A stretch of 53,632 nt of DNA, from contig JAFGHB010000006.1 in the NCBI GenBank assembly GCA_016930255.1, positions 1-53,632 on the forward strand. The letters are read 5' to 3'. This stretch comes from Methanomicrobia archaeon. Lineage in GTDB: Archaea; Halobacteriota; Syntropharchaeia; Alkanophagales; Methanospirareceae. A program made the position numbers and the translations under genes. Below, one piece after another: positions 45,801 through 53,574 of this stretch (positions are counted from its first letter, which is position 1; each line of letters begins with the position of its first letter). The notes under the pieces were generated by a model. It searched no databases, had not been told where the DNA came from, and saw only the letters and a program-made list of their open reading frames with translations.

Positions 45801-48800
45801 CTGCTATGCCGCCAATACTCGTTTTTATCTCGACTATCGTCTGTCCTTCATCTTTGTACTGCGACGCGATCTCCGCTGCGAATACCGCTTCTGACTCGCC
45901 ATTAGCAATTTGATCGGTTAACTCGTCCGAGCCCGGAATCCCTTCGATATTATTGAGATCGCCCAACAACTCGGCGGCATCGTCGCCCGTATTGACTCCA
46001 AGATCGTCGTAGCTGCCCGGATAAACGTTATGATTCTTGCCGAGGCCTTTTACCGTCGTTACATAGTCCTCTGCTGCCTGGGTGGGCAGTCCTTTCAACT
46101 CTGCGAGGAGTCCTTCAATACCCCACGAATAAACGTTAAAAATATTGTTAATCATCTTGCCCGTAAGGCCGCAGAAGGGGATTACTTCCATAACGCCCCG
46201 TATTAAGTTCATTCCATTATTTCCGGTAGCGACTTGATAGAGATAATAGGGCGTGTCTCTGATGAGCGTCAGAAATGGAACGAAATTTGATAAGAATGCT
46301 CCTAAGAGCCGTGATTGTTCGCTAACAGAATCGTCATAGGCGTCACTCCACGCCCCGTAGGCAAACCCTTTCCAAAAGGCGTCCCAATCTATGTCCCAGA
46401 AATCAGCCCAGGCGGAATCTGTTGGCATTCCCCCCGAATGGCCCGTGATGAGAAAGCCCGATGCGCCGGTCTCGGGATCGGTCACCATATACGCAATGCC
46501 GGTCCACCCGTTTATCTGCATCTCTCGTTTCGGAATGATCACAATTTTGTCCTGGTTTACCGCGTCCTCAATCCAGTCCCAGACGTACGAAGGGATCATA
46601 TACAGTTCTGAGCGCCGCGCAGCCAGGTTATACTGGGAGATTAAGTAAACGGGTATTGCTTGCCGGTTAGCCTCCTGCAGGACTTTGACGGTGGAGACGG
46701 AATCGATGCCATAGAGATGTTCAAATATACTGTGCTCTGCTCCTGAGGCCGCCATGCCGGTACCAAGCATGAAAGCGCGTGTGTCATTAACCGCACCCAC
46801 GGCGCCTAACGTATGCCTGCTGATGTCCATCACCATCCCGCCCTCATCCACCGAGCACAGGCCGAAGACGCAGGCTACTTGCAAGTCCAGCGCCGTTCTG
46901 CCATAGGCCGGCGACGAGCGGTAGCTTCTCACATCGAAGGCCGCAGCATAAATCTCCTCAAAATAATCACTTTCAAAGAACCAGCACATCCCGATAAGGT
47001 GCAACTGTCGCAGGACATTGTCGGCAAACGTTTCGTTCGCCGCGAAGTCACATTCGTTTATCTCGCTCTCGACCTGTGGAAGGGATACTGTACCCACATT
47101 GAAGAGCAGGGCATATAAGGCGCCGACGGTAAACGTATCGTTCACTGTTCGGGGCGTGGCATTCAGTGGCTGATAGAATTCGAGGGTAAGATCTGCAAAG
47201 CTGCCCAACGCTCGCGCCGAGCCATTGGCCACGGGCTCGCCATCGATGAGCAACACCGGCTGCATATCCGCCCAATCGGCCGCATTTTTCCAGCCCCACT
47301 GCTTCAGTATCGTACGATCATATTCGGTAGCGGGATTGAACTTGAGCATGACCTTCTTACTCGCAATCTCGGGTGCGTAGAGTGTATAATTGACGAAACC
47401 TTTGAGTTCTATCCGGTGATAGTAATCCTGCGGTATCTCTGCAGAGACATTCAAAATGGAAACGACTTCGTAAGGAAGTACGGTTGGCAACGAATCGGAA
47501 TACTCTTCTGTGAGATTCCAATAGCCAAAGAGCTGCCGCAACGTGAGATTCCGTAACTCAGGGTCAGCCATAATAGACGCAATCGTGTCATTTACCTGCG
47601 CTTCAAAACTCGCAGTAATAAAGGTCTCGTTCACCCCCGTTACCCACCCGTGCGGCTCATCGTACGTTGCTGTTGCTAACATCTCGGTCAGAATAGCGGA
47701 TACTTCAGTCGCATTGTACGTTAAATTCACGCCGGGCACGTATTCGTAGGTTTTATAGCTCGGATCCACGGGCACCCACGTCTCCGAGCCATTCTGCGTT
47801 ACGTACGCTTCAACCCACATGTGCTCGAGCCGTATCCCGAACTTATCTTCTGTAAGATTGTAGACGGTGGCCCCTGGAATACCAGTCTCATAGATGAGTC
47901 TCGAAACGTAGCGAGTGTCCTTAACACGCAGCCAGTTGGCGGCGTCTTCTTCAGAAACGTCAATCGTGCCGTACACATATCGGGCAGGTATTCCGGATTC
48001 GCGCAGTAACGCAACCAGGAGATTCGCCTGGTCGAACGAATTCCCTGCATGTTGCTGTAACGTCCAATCAGAGCCAGCCATCAACCCAAAATAAGGCTCA
48101 TAATCGGTAGTATTCCGCACGTAGTAGTAGATTTGGACCGGGTCATAATTCAGGTCTGCAGCCAGTTCTTTAATCGCGCTCGAGGCATTACCCGCCAGAT
48201 AATCAGATGGGTCTTGAGACGCGCCCAGGGCAGCATCAAGAGTCCCAACTACTTGTTCTTTATCTCGCAAGAGCCGGGGCTCCGGAGCCGTCGAATAGGA
48301 GGAGTCCTGAATCAAACCACTTAACGAGCGCTCTTCCGGGGAGCATGCAACTCCTTCAAGCACTGTCTTCAGATCTTCCAGTTCTGTTGTGCTGAGCGCG
48401 TTCGTTCTTGTCTCCGGGGGTTGGTGTGGTTCGATTGCCTGGAGTAAAACGGACGAACTCGACTCGAAATCCTCAACGCGTTTAAGGTGTTTAGTTAGAA
48501 TATCTTCAGAGAGCTCGCCTTCAGACACCAGTTCTTCAAATAATCTCGTGGTAGTGTCTAATGCGTGCCTCACATTGGCATGATTTTTCCGTACAGCGTC
48601 TGTAGCCTTTGTATATTTTACGATTAAATCCTCGGATACCGCGCCATCTTCCAAATCCTTTTCCAATTCTAAAGTGATACGGTAGAGAGTCGCTATAGAT
48701 GCATCTAATTCCTTTACTGCCTCATACGGTGAAAGTACCTGTAACTCTGCCAGTTCACCTCCGTTACTGTTTTCACTGGTATATACAAGTGAATTCGACA

Positions 48801-48912
48801 TCTTAGTAGAAACTTCATATTTTGAATCATCAATCGCAACACAAGGCATCACACAACTCCCAATTATCACCACGATAATTGCAAGTGTCATTAGTTTCAA
48901 AATCTTACTCAT
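42829..48912 (-). CDS. Giant secreted protein with transglutaminase-like and right-handed beta-helix regions
   Basis: A 2,027-residue exported protein. A signal peptide (MTLAIIVVIIGSCVMPCVA) leads. Helical sequence follows, then a transglutaminase-like domain at about 245-400: HAGNSFDQANLLVALLRESG, RLEHMWVEAYV and WVPVDPSYKTYEY. The usual nucleophile Cys (GDC) is replaced by Ser, while His and Asp remain. A middle part near 880-1140 has VPFLTLIRDTPYYLYQV and GQTIVEIKTSIGG. From about 1150 to 1700 a NosD-type right-handed beta-helix (N-N-x-I/V repeats) follows. The end (EGTYPSIPGTHNGSITPL, TGGHTEYVKLWN) is a C-terminal module common in archaeal secreted proteins. No membrane anchor is seen. 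Function unknown; polysaccharide or surface binding is likely. Confidence 0.75.
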   Translation of the reverse strand: MSKILKLMTLAIIVVIIGSCVMPCVAIDDSKYEVSTKMSNSLVYTSENSNGGELAELQVLSPYEAVKELDASIATLYRITLELEKDLEDGAVSEDLIVKYTKATDAVRKNHANVRHALDTTTRLFEELVSEGELSEDILTKHLKRVEDFESSSSVLLQAIEPHQPPETRTNALSTTELEDLKTVLEGVACSPEERSLSGLIQDSSYSTAPEPRLLRDKEQVVGTLDAALGASQDPSDYLAGNASSAIKELAADLNYDPVQIYYYVRNTTDYEPYFGLMAGSDWTLQQHAGNSFDQANLLVALLRESGIPARYVYGTIDVSEEDAANWLRVKDTRYVSRLIYETGIPGATVYNLTEDKFGIRLEHMWVEAYVTQNGSETWVPVDPSYKTYEYVPGVNLTYNATEVSAILTEMLATATYDEPHGWVTGVNETFITASFEAQVNDTIASIMADPELRNLTLRQLFGYWNLTEEYSDSLPTVLPYEVVSILNVSAEIPQDYYHRIELKGFVNYTLYAPEIASKKVMLKFNPATEYDRTILKQWGWKNAADWADMQPVLLIDGEPVANGSARALGSFADLTLEFYQPLNATPRTVNDTFTVGALYALLFNVGTVSLPQVESEINECDFAANETFADNVLRQLHLIGMCWFFESDYFEEIYAAAFDVRSYRSSPAYGRTALDLQVACVFGLCSVDEGGMVMDISRHTLGAVGAVNDTRAFMLGTGMAASGAEHSIFEHLYGIDSVSTVKVLQEANRQAIPVYLISQYNLAARRSELYMIPSYVWDWIEDAVNQDKIVIIPKREMQINGWTGIAYMVTDPETGASGFLITGHSGGMPTDSAWADFWDIDWDAFWKGFAYGAWSDAYDDSVSEQSRLLGAFLSNFVPFLTLIRDTPYYLYQVATGNNGMNLIRGVMEVIPFCGLTGKMINNIFNVYSWGIEGLLAELKGLPTQAAEDYVTTVKGLGKNHNVYPGSYDDLGVNTGDDAAELLGDLNNIEGIPGSDELTDQIANGESEAVFAAEIASQYKDEGQTIVEIKTSIGGIAAIIIIIQNPDSSYKVVVPFDINDWSAYASTQKQNELKQEISNIITACQAAYGSTVEIVFAFDGKVPQWVRDYVTSLGSTISLVETYGGASGGTLDVTGLFSTLAFTGDAPVHNTSSYSSIQEAVNAAQLGDTIYVHNGTYREHVVVNKPLALIGENKHTTIIEGNGSGEVIRVIADDCVISGFTVINGSTGIYVASDNNRVNETIIAHITGAPGNESLFNLTRTGGLGTGIHVYKGVNNLLSINTISTVSGGVGGSLDDWLSTDGNGGKGIGVYLHLSPNTTVCNSTISGITGGTGGGDYGDDGTGDGVLLRSSNNSIITDNTITSNNQHGLVSEQTFNLTISDNVISDNGAGGTYGHGIYLKSGANATVANNTIQNNTATGYSCGIEAASFSNATIYDNRITDNKNHGILLRSSSGLNITGNLLANNTGTGINLEESWSNNLTNNTISSNKGYGAYLDSSSNNKLHDNKLQENTYNFGIAGSPDSDFYQDIDTSNTINSRPMYHLMGKSDIIIDKNAGYVALLSCNNITAKDIIITNNFLGIVVINSTNIRLTNNTFLNNEHGGIYLGESSNNQVTANTVASNGYGIWISGSWNKLSHNNSIAGNTVHSNRGYTTGYGIYLDYVESSMIMSNRISNNFYYGIYLSSASDNTIYNNYFDNTRNARDFSTNRWNITPRAGTNILGGPYLGGNYWSDYTGEDQDDDLLGDTLVPYTCSGRIWDSGDYQPLVLPYTYADVGVTVDIEPASPGDLEPELPPGTDLSNVIAITVNVLDSTPANSADDAYTDITINVGTMDIGTCKVFKAGMGFLPEVADVTALPTVKPPGEPAFSRDVANKTVTVRLYVGDPLLVVLQPVELPGFNTGEGTYPSIPGTHNGSITPLQTINVSTLYTYPSSGTGGHTEYVKLWNNSGWNVTATWNGYRGDWHNITFNEPFTLLANETYNYTIRTGSYPRIHHKSELLTPKGWITCTEFVDANGKRYNNRIPAIALY

Positions 48913-49270
48913 CTGGGTATCAGCCTCCCTTTAAATTCCGTGTAAACTATACGCATAATCGCAATCAACGCTAAACATTCACCCTTTTCGCCTCCAATTT
49001 ACATTCATTTGAACAAAGGAGATGCATTACTAGCACGTATAAACTTTTCGTTTTTGCCCGTGGTTTCAGGTATAAAAGTCCTGTTTCCACTAGGAGGTAA
49101 AACCTTCCAGCATCCAAGTTTTAAACGAGAGAAGATGGCAGGCAGCCCTGCTATCAAAAAGGCACGGATAGCAAGAAGTTCTTTCGACCTGCAACCATAC
49201 TTTAGCCAATACGCATACCCCAAAAACCGTCAACTGCTCAATAAGAAAAGTTATCTTTTAACCTTGTGGA
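48913..49270. other. Intergenic region with an unexplained two-strand open frame
   Basis: The minus-strand ribosome site of the giant gene (GGGAGGCTGAT) is at its left edge. From 49009 a plus-strand frame beginning TTG runs on into dapF, with LARINFSFLPVVSGIKVLF and GGKTFQHPSFKREKMAGSPA, and the opposite strand is open too (49005-49223). Neither has a ribosome site or clear family. I leave both uncalled. Confidence 0.3.
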
Positions 49271-50119
49271 TTACTCTATCCCCACCTCAACCATGCCCTT
49301 ATATACCTCTTCCGCAGGACCCTGGAGGTACGCGCCTTCCTCCTTTACCTCGACGATCAGATCCCCACCGAGCGTATGCACGATAACGGGCTCGTTCAGG
49401 TGAACATCCCCCAGCTTATTAAGCGCCAGAACGGAAGCTGTTGAGCCGGTTCCACAGGATAACGTCTCCCCAACGCCGCGTTCATAGGTTCTTACGTAAA
49501 TCTCTTGTACTTTGCTCTCGTGGGGTCCATCATGTTTAACGAAATCAACATTCGTCCGGTTCGGAAACGCCTCGTGCGATTCGATGGCCTTTCCTATCTT
49601 ATCCACGTCGAATCCTTCAAACGAATCGAGAATAACCACAGCGTGCGGATTTCCGAGACTCAACGTCGTTAGCTTGATCTCACCGATTTCCTCGTTTACC
49701 AAAAACGGCTCGTCTATCTTGTCAAAGACGGGCTTTCCCATGAACACGCTCGTCGAGGTAACGACGCCGTCTCCATCAATTTCTACTTCGGGTACGATCG
49801 TTCCTGCCAGCGTTTCCACTTTTATTTCCCGTTTTCGCACTATACCGTGCTCGTACACGTATTTGGCGAAGCACCGCATGCCGTTGCCGCACATTTCCGC
49901 TTCCGAGCCATCGGGATTGAAGATGCGCATCCGCACGTCATACTCTTCCGAAGAGGAGTTACAAATGTACAGAACGCCGTCAGCACCGACCGAGAAGTTT
50001 CTTTGACAGAGTGATTGAGCGATTGCTGCTTTCTTCTCGTCAGGTATTCCACCGTCACGGTCGTCGATCAGAATGAAATCGTTACCGCAGCCGTGCATCT
50101 TGGTGAAGTTTATTTTCAT
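49271..50119 (-). CDS. dapF: Diaminopimelate epimerase
   Basis: Converts LL- to meso-diaminopimelate in lysine synthesis. The 282-residue product has MKINFTKMHGCGNDFILID at the start, the first catalytic cysteine C77 in AEMCGNGMRCFAKYV, GNPHAVVILD near 155, and the second in GETLSCGTGSTAS near 220. Both halves of the duplicated epimerase fold are complete. It is the last gene of the RHH-guaA-dapL-dapF operon, 18 bases after dapL. With DapL it gives the short transaminase route to lysine. Confidence 0.95.
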   Translation of the reverse strand: MKINFTKMHGCGNDFILIDDRDGGIPDEKKAAIAQSLCQRNFSVGADGVLYICNSSSEEYDVRMRIFNPDGSEAEMCGNGMRCFAKYVYEHGIVRKREIKVETLAGTIVPEVEIDGDGVVTSTSVFMGKPVFDKIDEPFLVNEEIGEIKLTTLSLGNPHAVVILDSFEGFDVDKIGKAIESHEAFPNRTNVDFVKHDGPHESKVQEIYVRTYERGVGETLSCGTGSTASVLALNKLGDVHLNEPVIVHTLGGDLIVEVKEEGAYLQGPAEEVYKGMVEVGIE

Positions 50120-50137
50120 TGTTTCCTCTTTTCGTTT

Positions 50138-51331
50138 CTACAAGTTCAACCCTTTTATCCGTTCGCACGCTTCCGTTAACCGCTTACCGCTCGTACAGAA
50201 CGTAATCCGGACAAACCCCTCGCCGTACGTTCCGAAGCCTACTCCAGGCGTCACGACAACGCCTGTTTGCTCTAGTAGATGCATCGAGAACTCGATAGAC
50301 GCTGAAGTAGAAGGATGAAAAGTGCGGGGAACCTTAACCCAGAGATAGAAGGTGGCTTTTGGCTCGTTCACCTCGAATCCCGCAGATCGCAATCCCGCAA
50401 CTAAAATATCCCTTCGTTCCCGATAAATTGCGACGTTCTGCTTTGCACAGTCCTGGGGGCCCGTCAATGCCGCTATGCCCGCTTCTTGTACCGCCTGGAA
50501 CGCGCCTGAATCTATGTTGCTCTTCACACTTCCGATACCCTGTAAGATCTCCGCATTGCCGATGGCAAAGCCGATGCGCCAGCCGGTCATATTGTACGTC
50601 TTGGAAAGCGAATTGAATTCAATTCCCACGTCTTTTGCACCGTTGACTGCCATGAAACTCGGCGATTCGTAGCCGTCAAATACAAGCTCTGAATACGGGT
50701 TATCGTGGAGAATGATGAGATCGTTGTCGTGCGCGAAATCGATTACCTCCTTAAAGAACGATTCGTCCACGGTCGCTCCCGTGGGATTGTTGGGGTAACT
50801 CAAGAACATGAGCTTTGCTCGCTTCGCCACGTCTGTATCGATCGTTTCCAGATCAGGCTTAAAGTCGTGCTCTTCGGTTAATGGAACTGCATGCGGTACC
50901 GCATTCGCCAAGACCGTGGCATTGTGATAGACCGGATATGCCGGGTCCGGGACAAGCGCTGTATCGCCTGGATTTAAAAACGCGAACGCCGAATGCGCCA
51001 GCCCTTCTTTTGAGCCGATCAACGTCAGTACCTCGTCTTCTGGATTGACCGTAACGTGTTTGGTCTTTTTATACCATGCAGCCACCGCCTCACGGAACGA
51101 GAGCATGCCTTCATACGTAGGATAACGATGATTGTCCGGGTTCTGAGCAGCTTTGTACAATGCTTCAACGATATGCGGCGGTGTCGGCAAATCGGGATCG
51201 CCGATGCCCAAGTCGATTATATCCACACCCTTCTTTCGTGCCGCATCCTTCTTCCGATCTATTTCCGCAAACAGATACGGCGGAAGTGACCGTAGCCCCT
51301 GTGCGTACCGTTCAGTTATCCCAGTTAACAT
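50138..51331 (-). CDS. dapL: LL-diaminopimelate aminotransferase
   Basis: A 397-residue fold-type I PLP enzyme that makes LL-diaminopimelate directly from tetrahydrodipicolinate. Seen are IIDLGIGDPDLPTPPHIVEA near 38, YEGMLSFREAVAAWYK, the N/D/Y set in LSYPNNPTGA near 172 and LHDNPYSELVFDGYESPSF near 205, the PLP lysine in FNSLSKTYNMTGWRIGFAIG near 240, and the substrate arginine in GFVRITFC near the end. Related aspartate aminotransferases are hard to exclude by sequence, but the adjacent dapF supports DapL. Its ATG overlaps the guaA end by seven bases, so translation is coupled. Confidence 0.88.
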   Translation of the reverse strand: MLTGITERYAQGLRSLPPYLFAEIDRKKDAARKKGVDIIDLGIGDPDLPTPPHIVEALYKAAQNPDNHRYPTYEGMLSFREAVAAWYKKTKHVTVNPEDEVLTLIGSKEGLAHSAFAFLNPGDTALVPDPAYPVYHNATVLANAVPHAVPLTEEHDFKPDLETIDTDVAKRAKLMFLSYPNNPTGATVDESFFKEVIDFAHDNDLIILHDNPYSELVFDGYESPSFMAVNGAKDVGIEFNSLSKTYNMTGWRIGFAIGNAEILQGIGSVKSNIDSGAFQAVQEAGIAALTGPQDCAKQNVAIYRERRDILVAGLRSAGFEVNEPKATFYLWVKVPRTFHPSTSASIEFSMHLLEQTGVVVTPGVGFGTYGEGFVRITFCTSGKRLTEACERIKGLNL

Positions 51332-52917
51332 GGCTCTATCGTTGCTGGCGGCTTCGAGGAAATCGCATAGGTCACCCAGGTCACGCCCTTCACCTCGTTT
51401 GTTATTCGTTTACTCATCGTCTCCAGCAGGTCATACGGGAGTTTTACGAAATCCGCGGTCATCGCCTCCTTCGACTCGACCACGCGTATCGTAACGATTC
51501 GGCCTACTTTTCGCGCATCGCCCAGAACACCCGTGGCGACATCGTCACCCACTGTGGCAAACGCTTGCCAGACTTTCTCGTACCAGCCGCTCTTCTCCAA
51601 CTCCTCCTCCACAATATTGGATGCTTCACGGCATATCCGCAGTTTCTCTTCCGTAACTTCGCCCATTATGCGCGCCGCGAGACCGGGCCCGGGAAACGGA
51701 TGCTGGTCGAGGATCTGCGACGGCATGCCGAGTTCCTTCGCCACCTCCCGCACCTCGTCTTTATACAGATCCTTGATGGGCTCGATCAGCGTGAGTCCAA
51801 GTTTCTCGGGCAGCGCACCGACATTGTGATGCGATTTTATGCGTGATGACTTCTGTGAACTCGCCAGCGCACTCTCGATTCTATCAGGATAGATCGTGCC
51901 CTGCGCGAGGAAGTCCACGTCACCCAGCTTCTTCGCCTCCTCTTCAAAAATGGTTATGAACAGCTCGCCGATTACCTTCCTCTTGGCTTCGGAATCCGTA
52001 ACGCCTCGTAAACGCTCCAGAAATCGCCCCTTCGCATCCACCACCACCAGTCGCATCTTGAAGTTCTTTTCGAATAGCTCGATGACCTCCTCCTTTTCGC
52101 CTTCTCGCAATAGTCCATTGTCAACGAAGATGCACGTGAGCCGATCACCGATGGCGTTATGGACGAGCACGGCGGTAGTAGAAGAGTCAATGCCACCACT
52201 GAGTCCGCAGATCACTTTTCCCTCGTTACCAACCGCTTCTCTTATCCCCTTTATCGTATCGTCAATGAACGATTCCATCGTCCAATTTCGTTCGCAGCCA
52301 CAGATCGTGTACAAGAAATTCCAGAGGATCTTATCTCCCATCTCCGTATGATATACTTCTGGATGGAACTGCACGCCATAGATATGCTCTCTTACGTGAA
52401 ATGCGGCGACCGGGGAATTTGCCGCAGAGCCTAAAACCTCCGCGCCATCGAACCACTTTATCACATCTCCGTGCGACATCCATACGTTTATCTTTCCGTT
52501 TTCACGGACCCCTTCAAAAAGCTCTGAATCGTTAAAGGCAAATACTGTTCGCCCGAATTCGCCCTTTACCCCGGTTGTCACCTCACCGCCCAGGACATCC
52601 GCAATGAGCTGTGCGCCATAACAAATGCCGAGAATGGGTACGTTCAAATCAACAATCCCAGGACTGCAGTGCGGACTTCCTGGCTCGTGCACGCTAAACG
52701 GACTGCCGGAAAGGATAATCCCTCGAATCTTACTGTCCTCTCTCGCTCGTTCTGTTCCTTGCCTCAGCTCTTCAAAGGGCGTATCAAACGGAAGAAGCTC
52801 GGTATAGACGCCTAATTCTCTGCACCGCCGCACGATAAGGTGGCTGTACTGACCGCCGAAATCCAGGATCACCACGCGGTCTTTTTCCTTTTCTGTATCT
52901 GCTTCTCTCTGTGCCAT
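51325..52917 (-). CDS. guaA: GMP synthase (glutamine-hydrolysing), single-chain
   Basis: Aminates XMP to GMP. The 530-residue chain contains all three domains: class I glutaminase at the N-terminus (VVILDFGGQYSHLIVRR; nucleophile C99 in ILGICYGAQLI; GVQFHPEVYHTE near 182), the ATP-pyrophosphatase with VICGLSGGIDSSTTAVLVH near 238, and the dimerisation domain (HPFPGPGLAARI near 405, then a PPATIE-x end). Many methanogens keep GuaA as two separate proteins, so the fused bacterial-type chain is notable. It lies 22 bases after the RHH gene and overlaps dapL. Confidence 0.95.
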   Translation of the reverse strand: MAQREADTEKEKDRVVILDFGGQYSHLIVRRCRELGVYTELLPFDTPFEELRQGTERAREDSKIRGIILSGSPFSVHEPGSPHCSPGIVDLNVPILGICYGAQLIADVLGGEVTTGVKGEFGRTVFAFNDSELFEGVRENGKINVWMSHGDVIKWFDGAEVLGSAANSPVAAFHVREHIYGVQFHPEVYHTEMGDKILWNFLYTICGCERNWTMESFIDDTIKGIREAVGNEGKVICGLSGGIDSSTTAVLVHNAIGDRLTCIFVDNGLLREGEKEEVIELFEKNFKMRLVVVDAKGRFLERLRGVTDSEAKRKVIGELFITIFEEEAKKLGDVDFLAQGTIYPDRIESALASSQKSSRIKSHHNVGALPEKLGLTLIEPIKDLYKDEVREVAKELGMPSQILDQHPFPGPGLAARIMGEVTEEKLRICREASNIVEEELEKSGWYEKVWQAFATVGDDVATGVLGDARKVGRIVTIRVVESKEAMTADFVKLPYDLLETMSKRITNEVKGVTWVTYAISSKPPATIEPC

Positions 52918-52939
52918 TATCTCGTGCTTTTTCGATTCC

Positions 52940-53500
52940 CTATTCCCGCTCGCGGTGTTCGTTTAATACTCGCAACCGCAACTTTGCTAAATCCTCTTTT
53001 ATCCCCACCTCGAAGCCCATTCCAGTCAGTGTCTCTTCGAGAAGCGCTTTAACGAATGTCTTGAGCACGTCAGAACTTAACACCAAGGTAAACTCGTTCT
53101 TGGAGACCTGCGTTACGGTGAAGAAATTGCATGCTTCGAGTCGTTTGAGCACTGATTCTACGCGATAATATTTGTGTTTGAACTGCTCTGAATGTGCCTC
53201 ACAGATCGCCTTATTCAATTCCCAGAACTTCTCTTTCTCTGGATGCGAGTCGATAAACTTCAAGAAGAGAAGCCAGTGATCGATATCCATGATGACGTGC
53301 TCGCCCAGCTTGAGCATCTCGGCATGGGTATACACCTTCCGGTCTTCAATGGATTCAAAGAGCGTTCGATGTTTGCTATAAAACTTCAACGCTTCTCGCA
53401 CGAGTTCGCTCTGAGATATCCCTAGCTCCTCCTGCATCTTCTTGAACATCTTAAAGGTCTCCTGATCCATCGCTACCGTAATCCTTTCTGGTGCTGGCAT
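52940..53500 (-). CDS. Ribbon-helix-helix regulator with uncharacterised C-terminal domain (copy 2)
   Basis: A 186-residue paralogue of the protein at 36030. The N-terminal ribbon-helix-helix has RITVAMDQETF then MFKKMQEELGISQSELVREA. The shared C-terminal domain has GEHVIMDIDHWLLFLKFIDS, FWELNKAICEAHSEQF, LKRLEACNFFTVTQ and a tail with MGFEVGIKEDLAKLRLRV. It is the first gene of the guaA-dapL-dapF operon, so it may control purine and lysine genes or itself. Three GGTT(A/T)AC-like sites lie just upstream. What the C-terminal domain senses is unknown. Confidence 0.82.
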   Translation of the reverse strand: MPAPERITVAMDQETFKMFKKMQEELGISQSELVREALKFYSKHRTLFESIEDRKVYTHAEMLKLGEHVIMDIDHWLLFLKFIDSHPEKEKFWELNKAICEAHSEQFKHKYYRVESVLKRLEACNFFTVTQVSKNEFTLVLSSDVLKTFVKALLEETLTGMGFEVGIKEDLAKLRLRVLNEHRERE

Positions 53501-53530
53501 TTTATTACTAATAGTTATCGCATGTGTATA

Positions 53531-53574
53531 TTTAAAGGTTAACCCTCTGTTAAGTAAACCAAAAAAGGTTACAC
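53531..53574. promoter_or_regulatory. Three GGTT(A/T)AC-like sites before RHH copy 2
   Basis: GGTTAAC at 53537-53543, GTAAACC (reverse GGTTTAC) at 53554-53560 and GGTTACA at 53567-53573, next to a TATA-like TATATTTAAAG near 53526. Spacing between sites is about 13-17 bases. Candidate operator of the RHH-guaA-dapL-dapF operon. Confidence 0.45.

Noticed and set aside
47048-47299. Minus-strand alternative frame inside the giant secreted protein gene
   Set aside because: It lies wholly inside the large frame that has signal peptide and domain structure, so it is a shadow.
49009-49386. Plus-strand frame of 125 codons across the dapF end
   Set aside because: It starts with TTG, lacks a ribosome site, and its last third lies antisense to dapF, so it is not called as a gene although it is noted as a finding.
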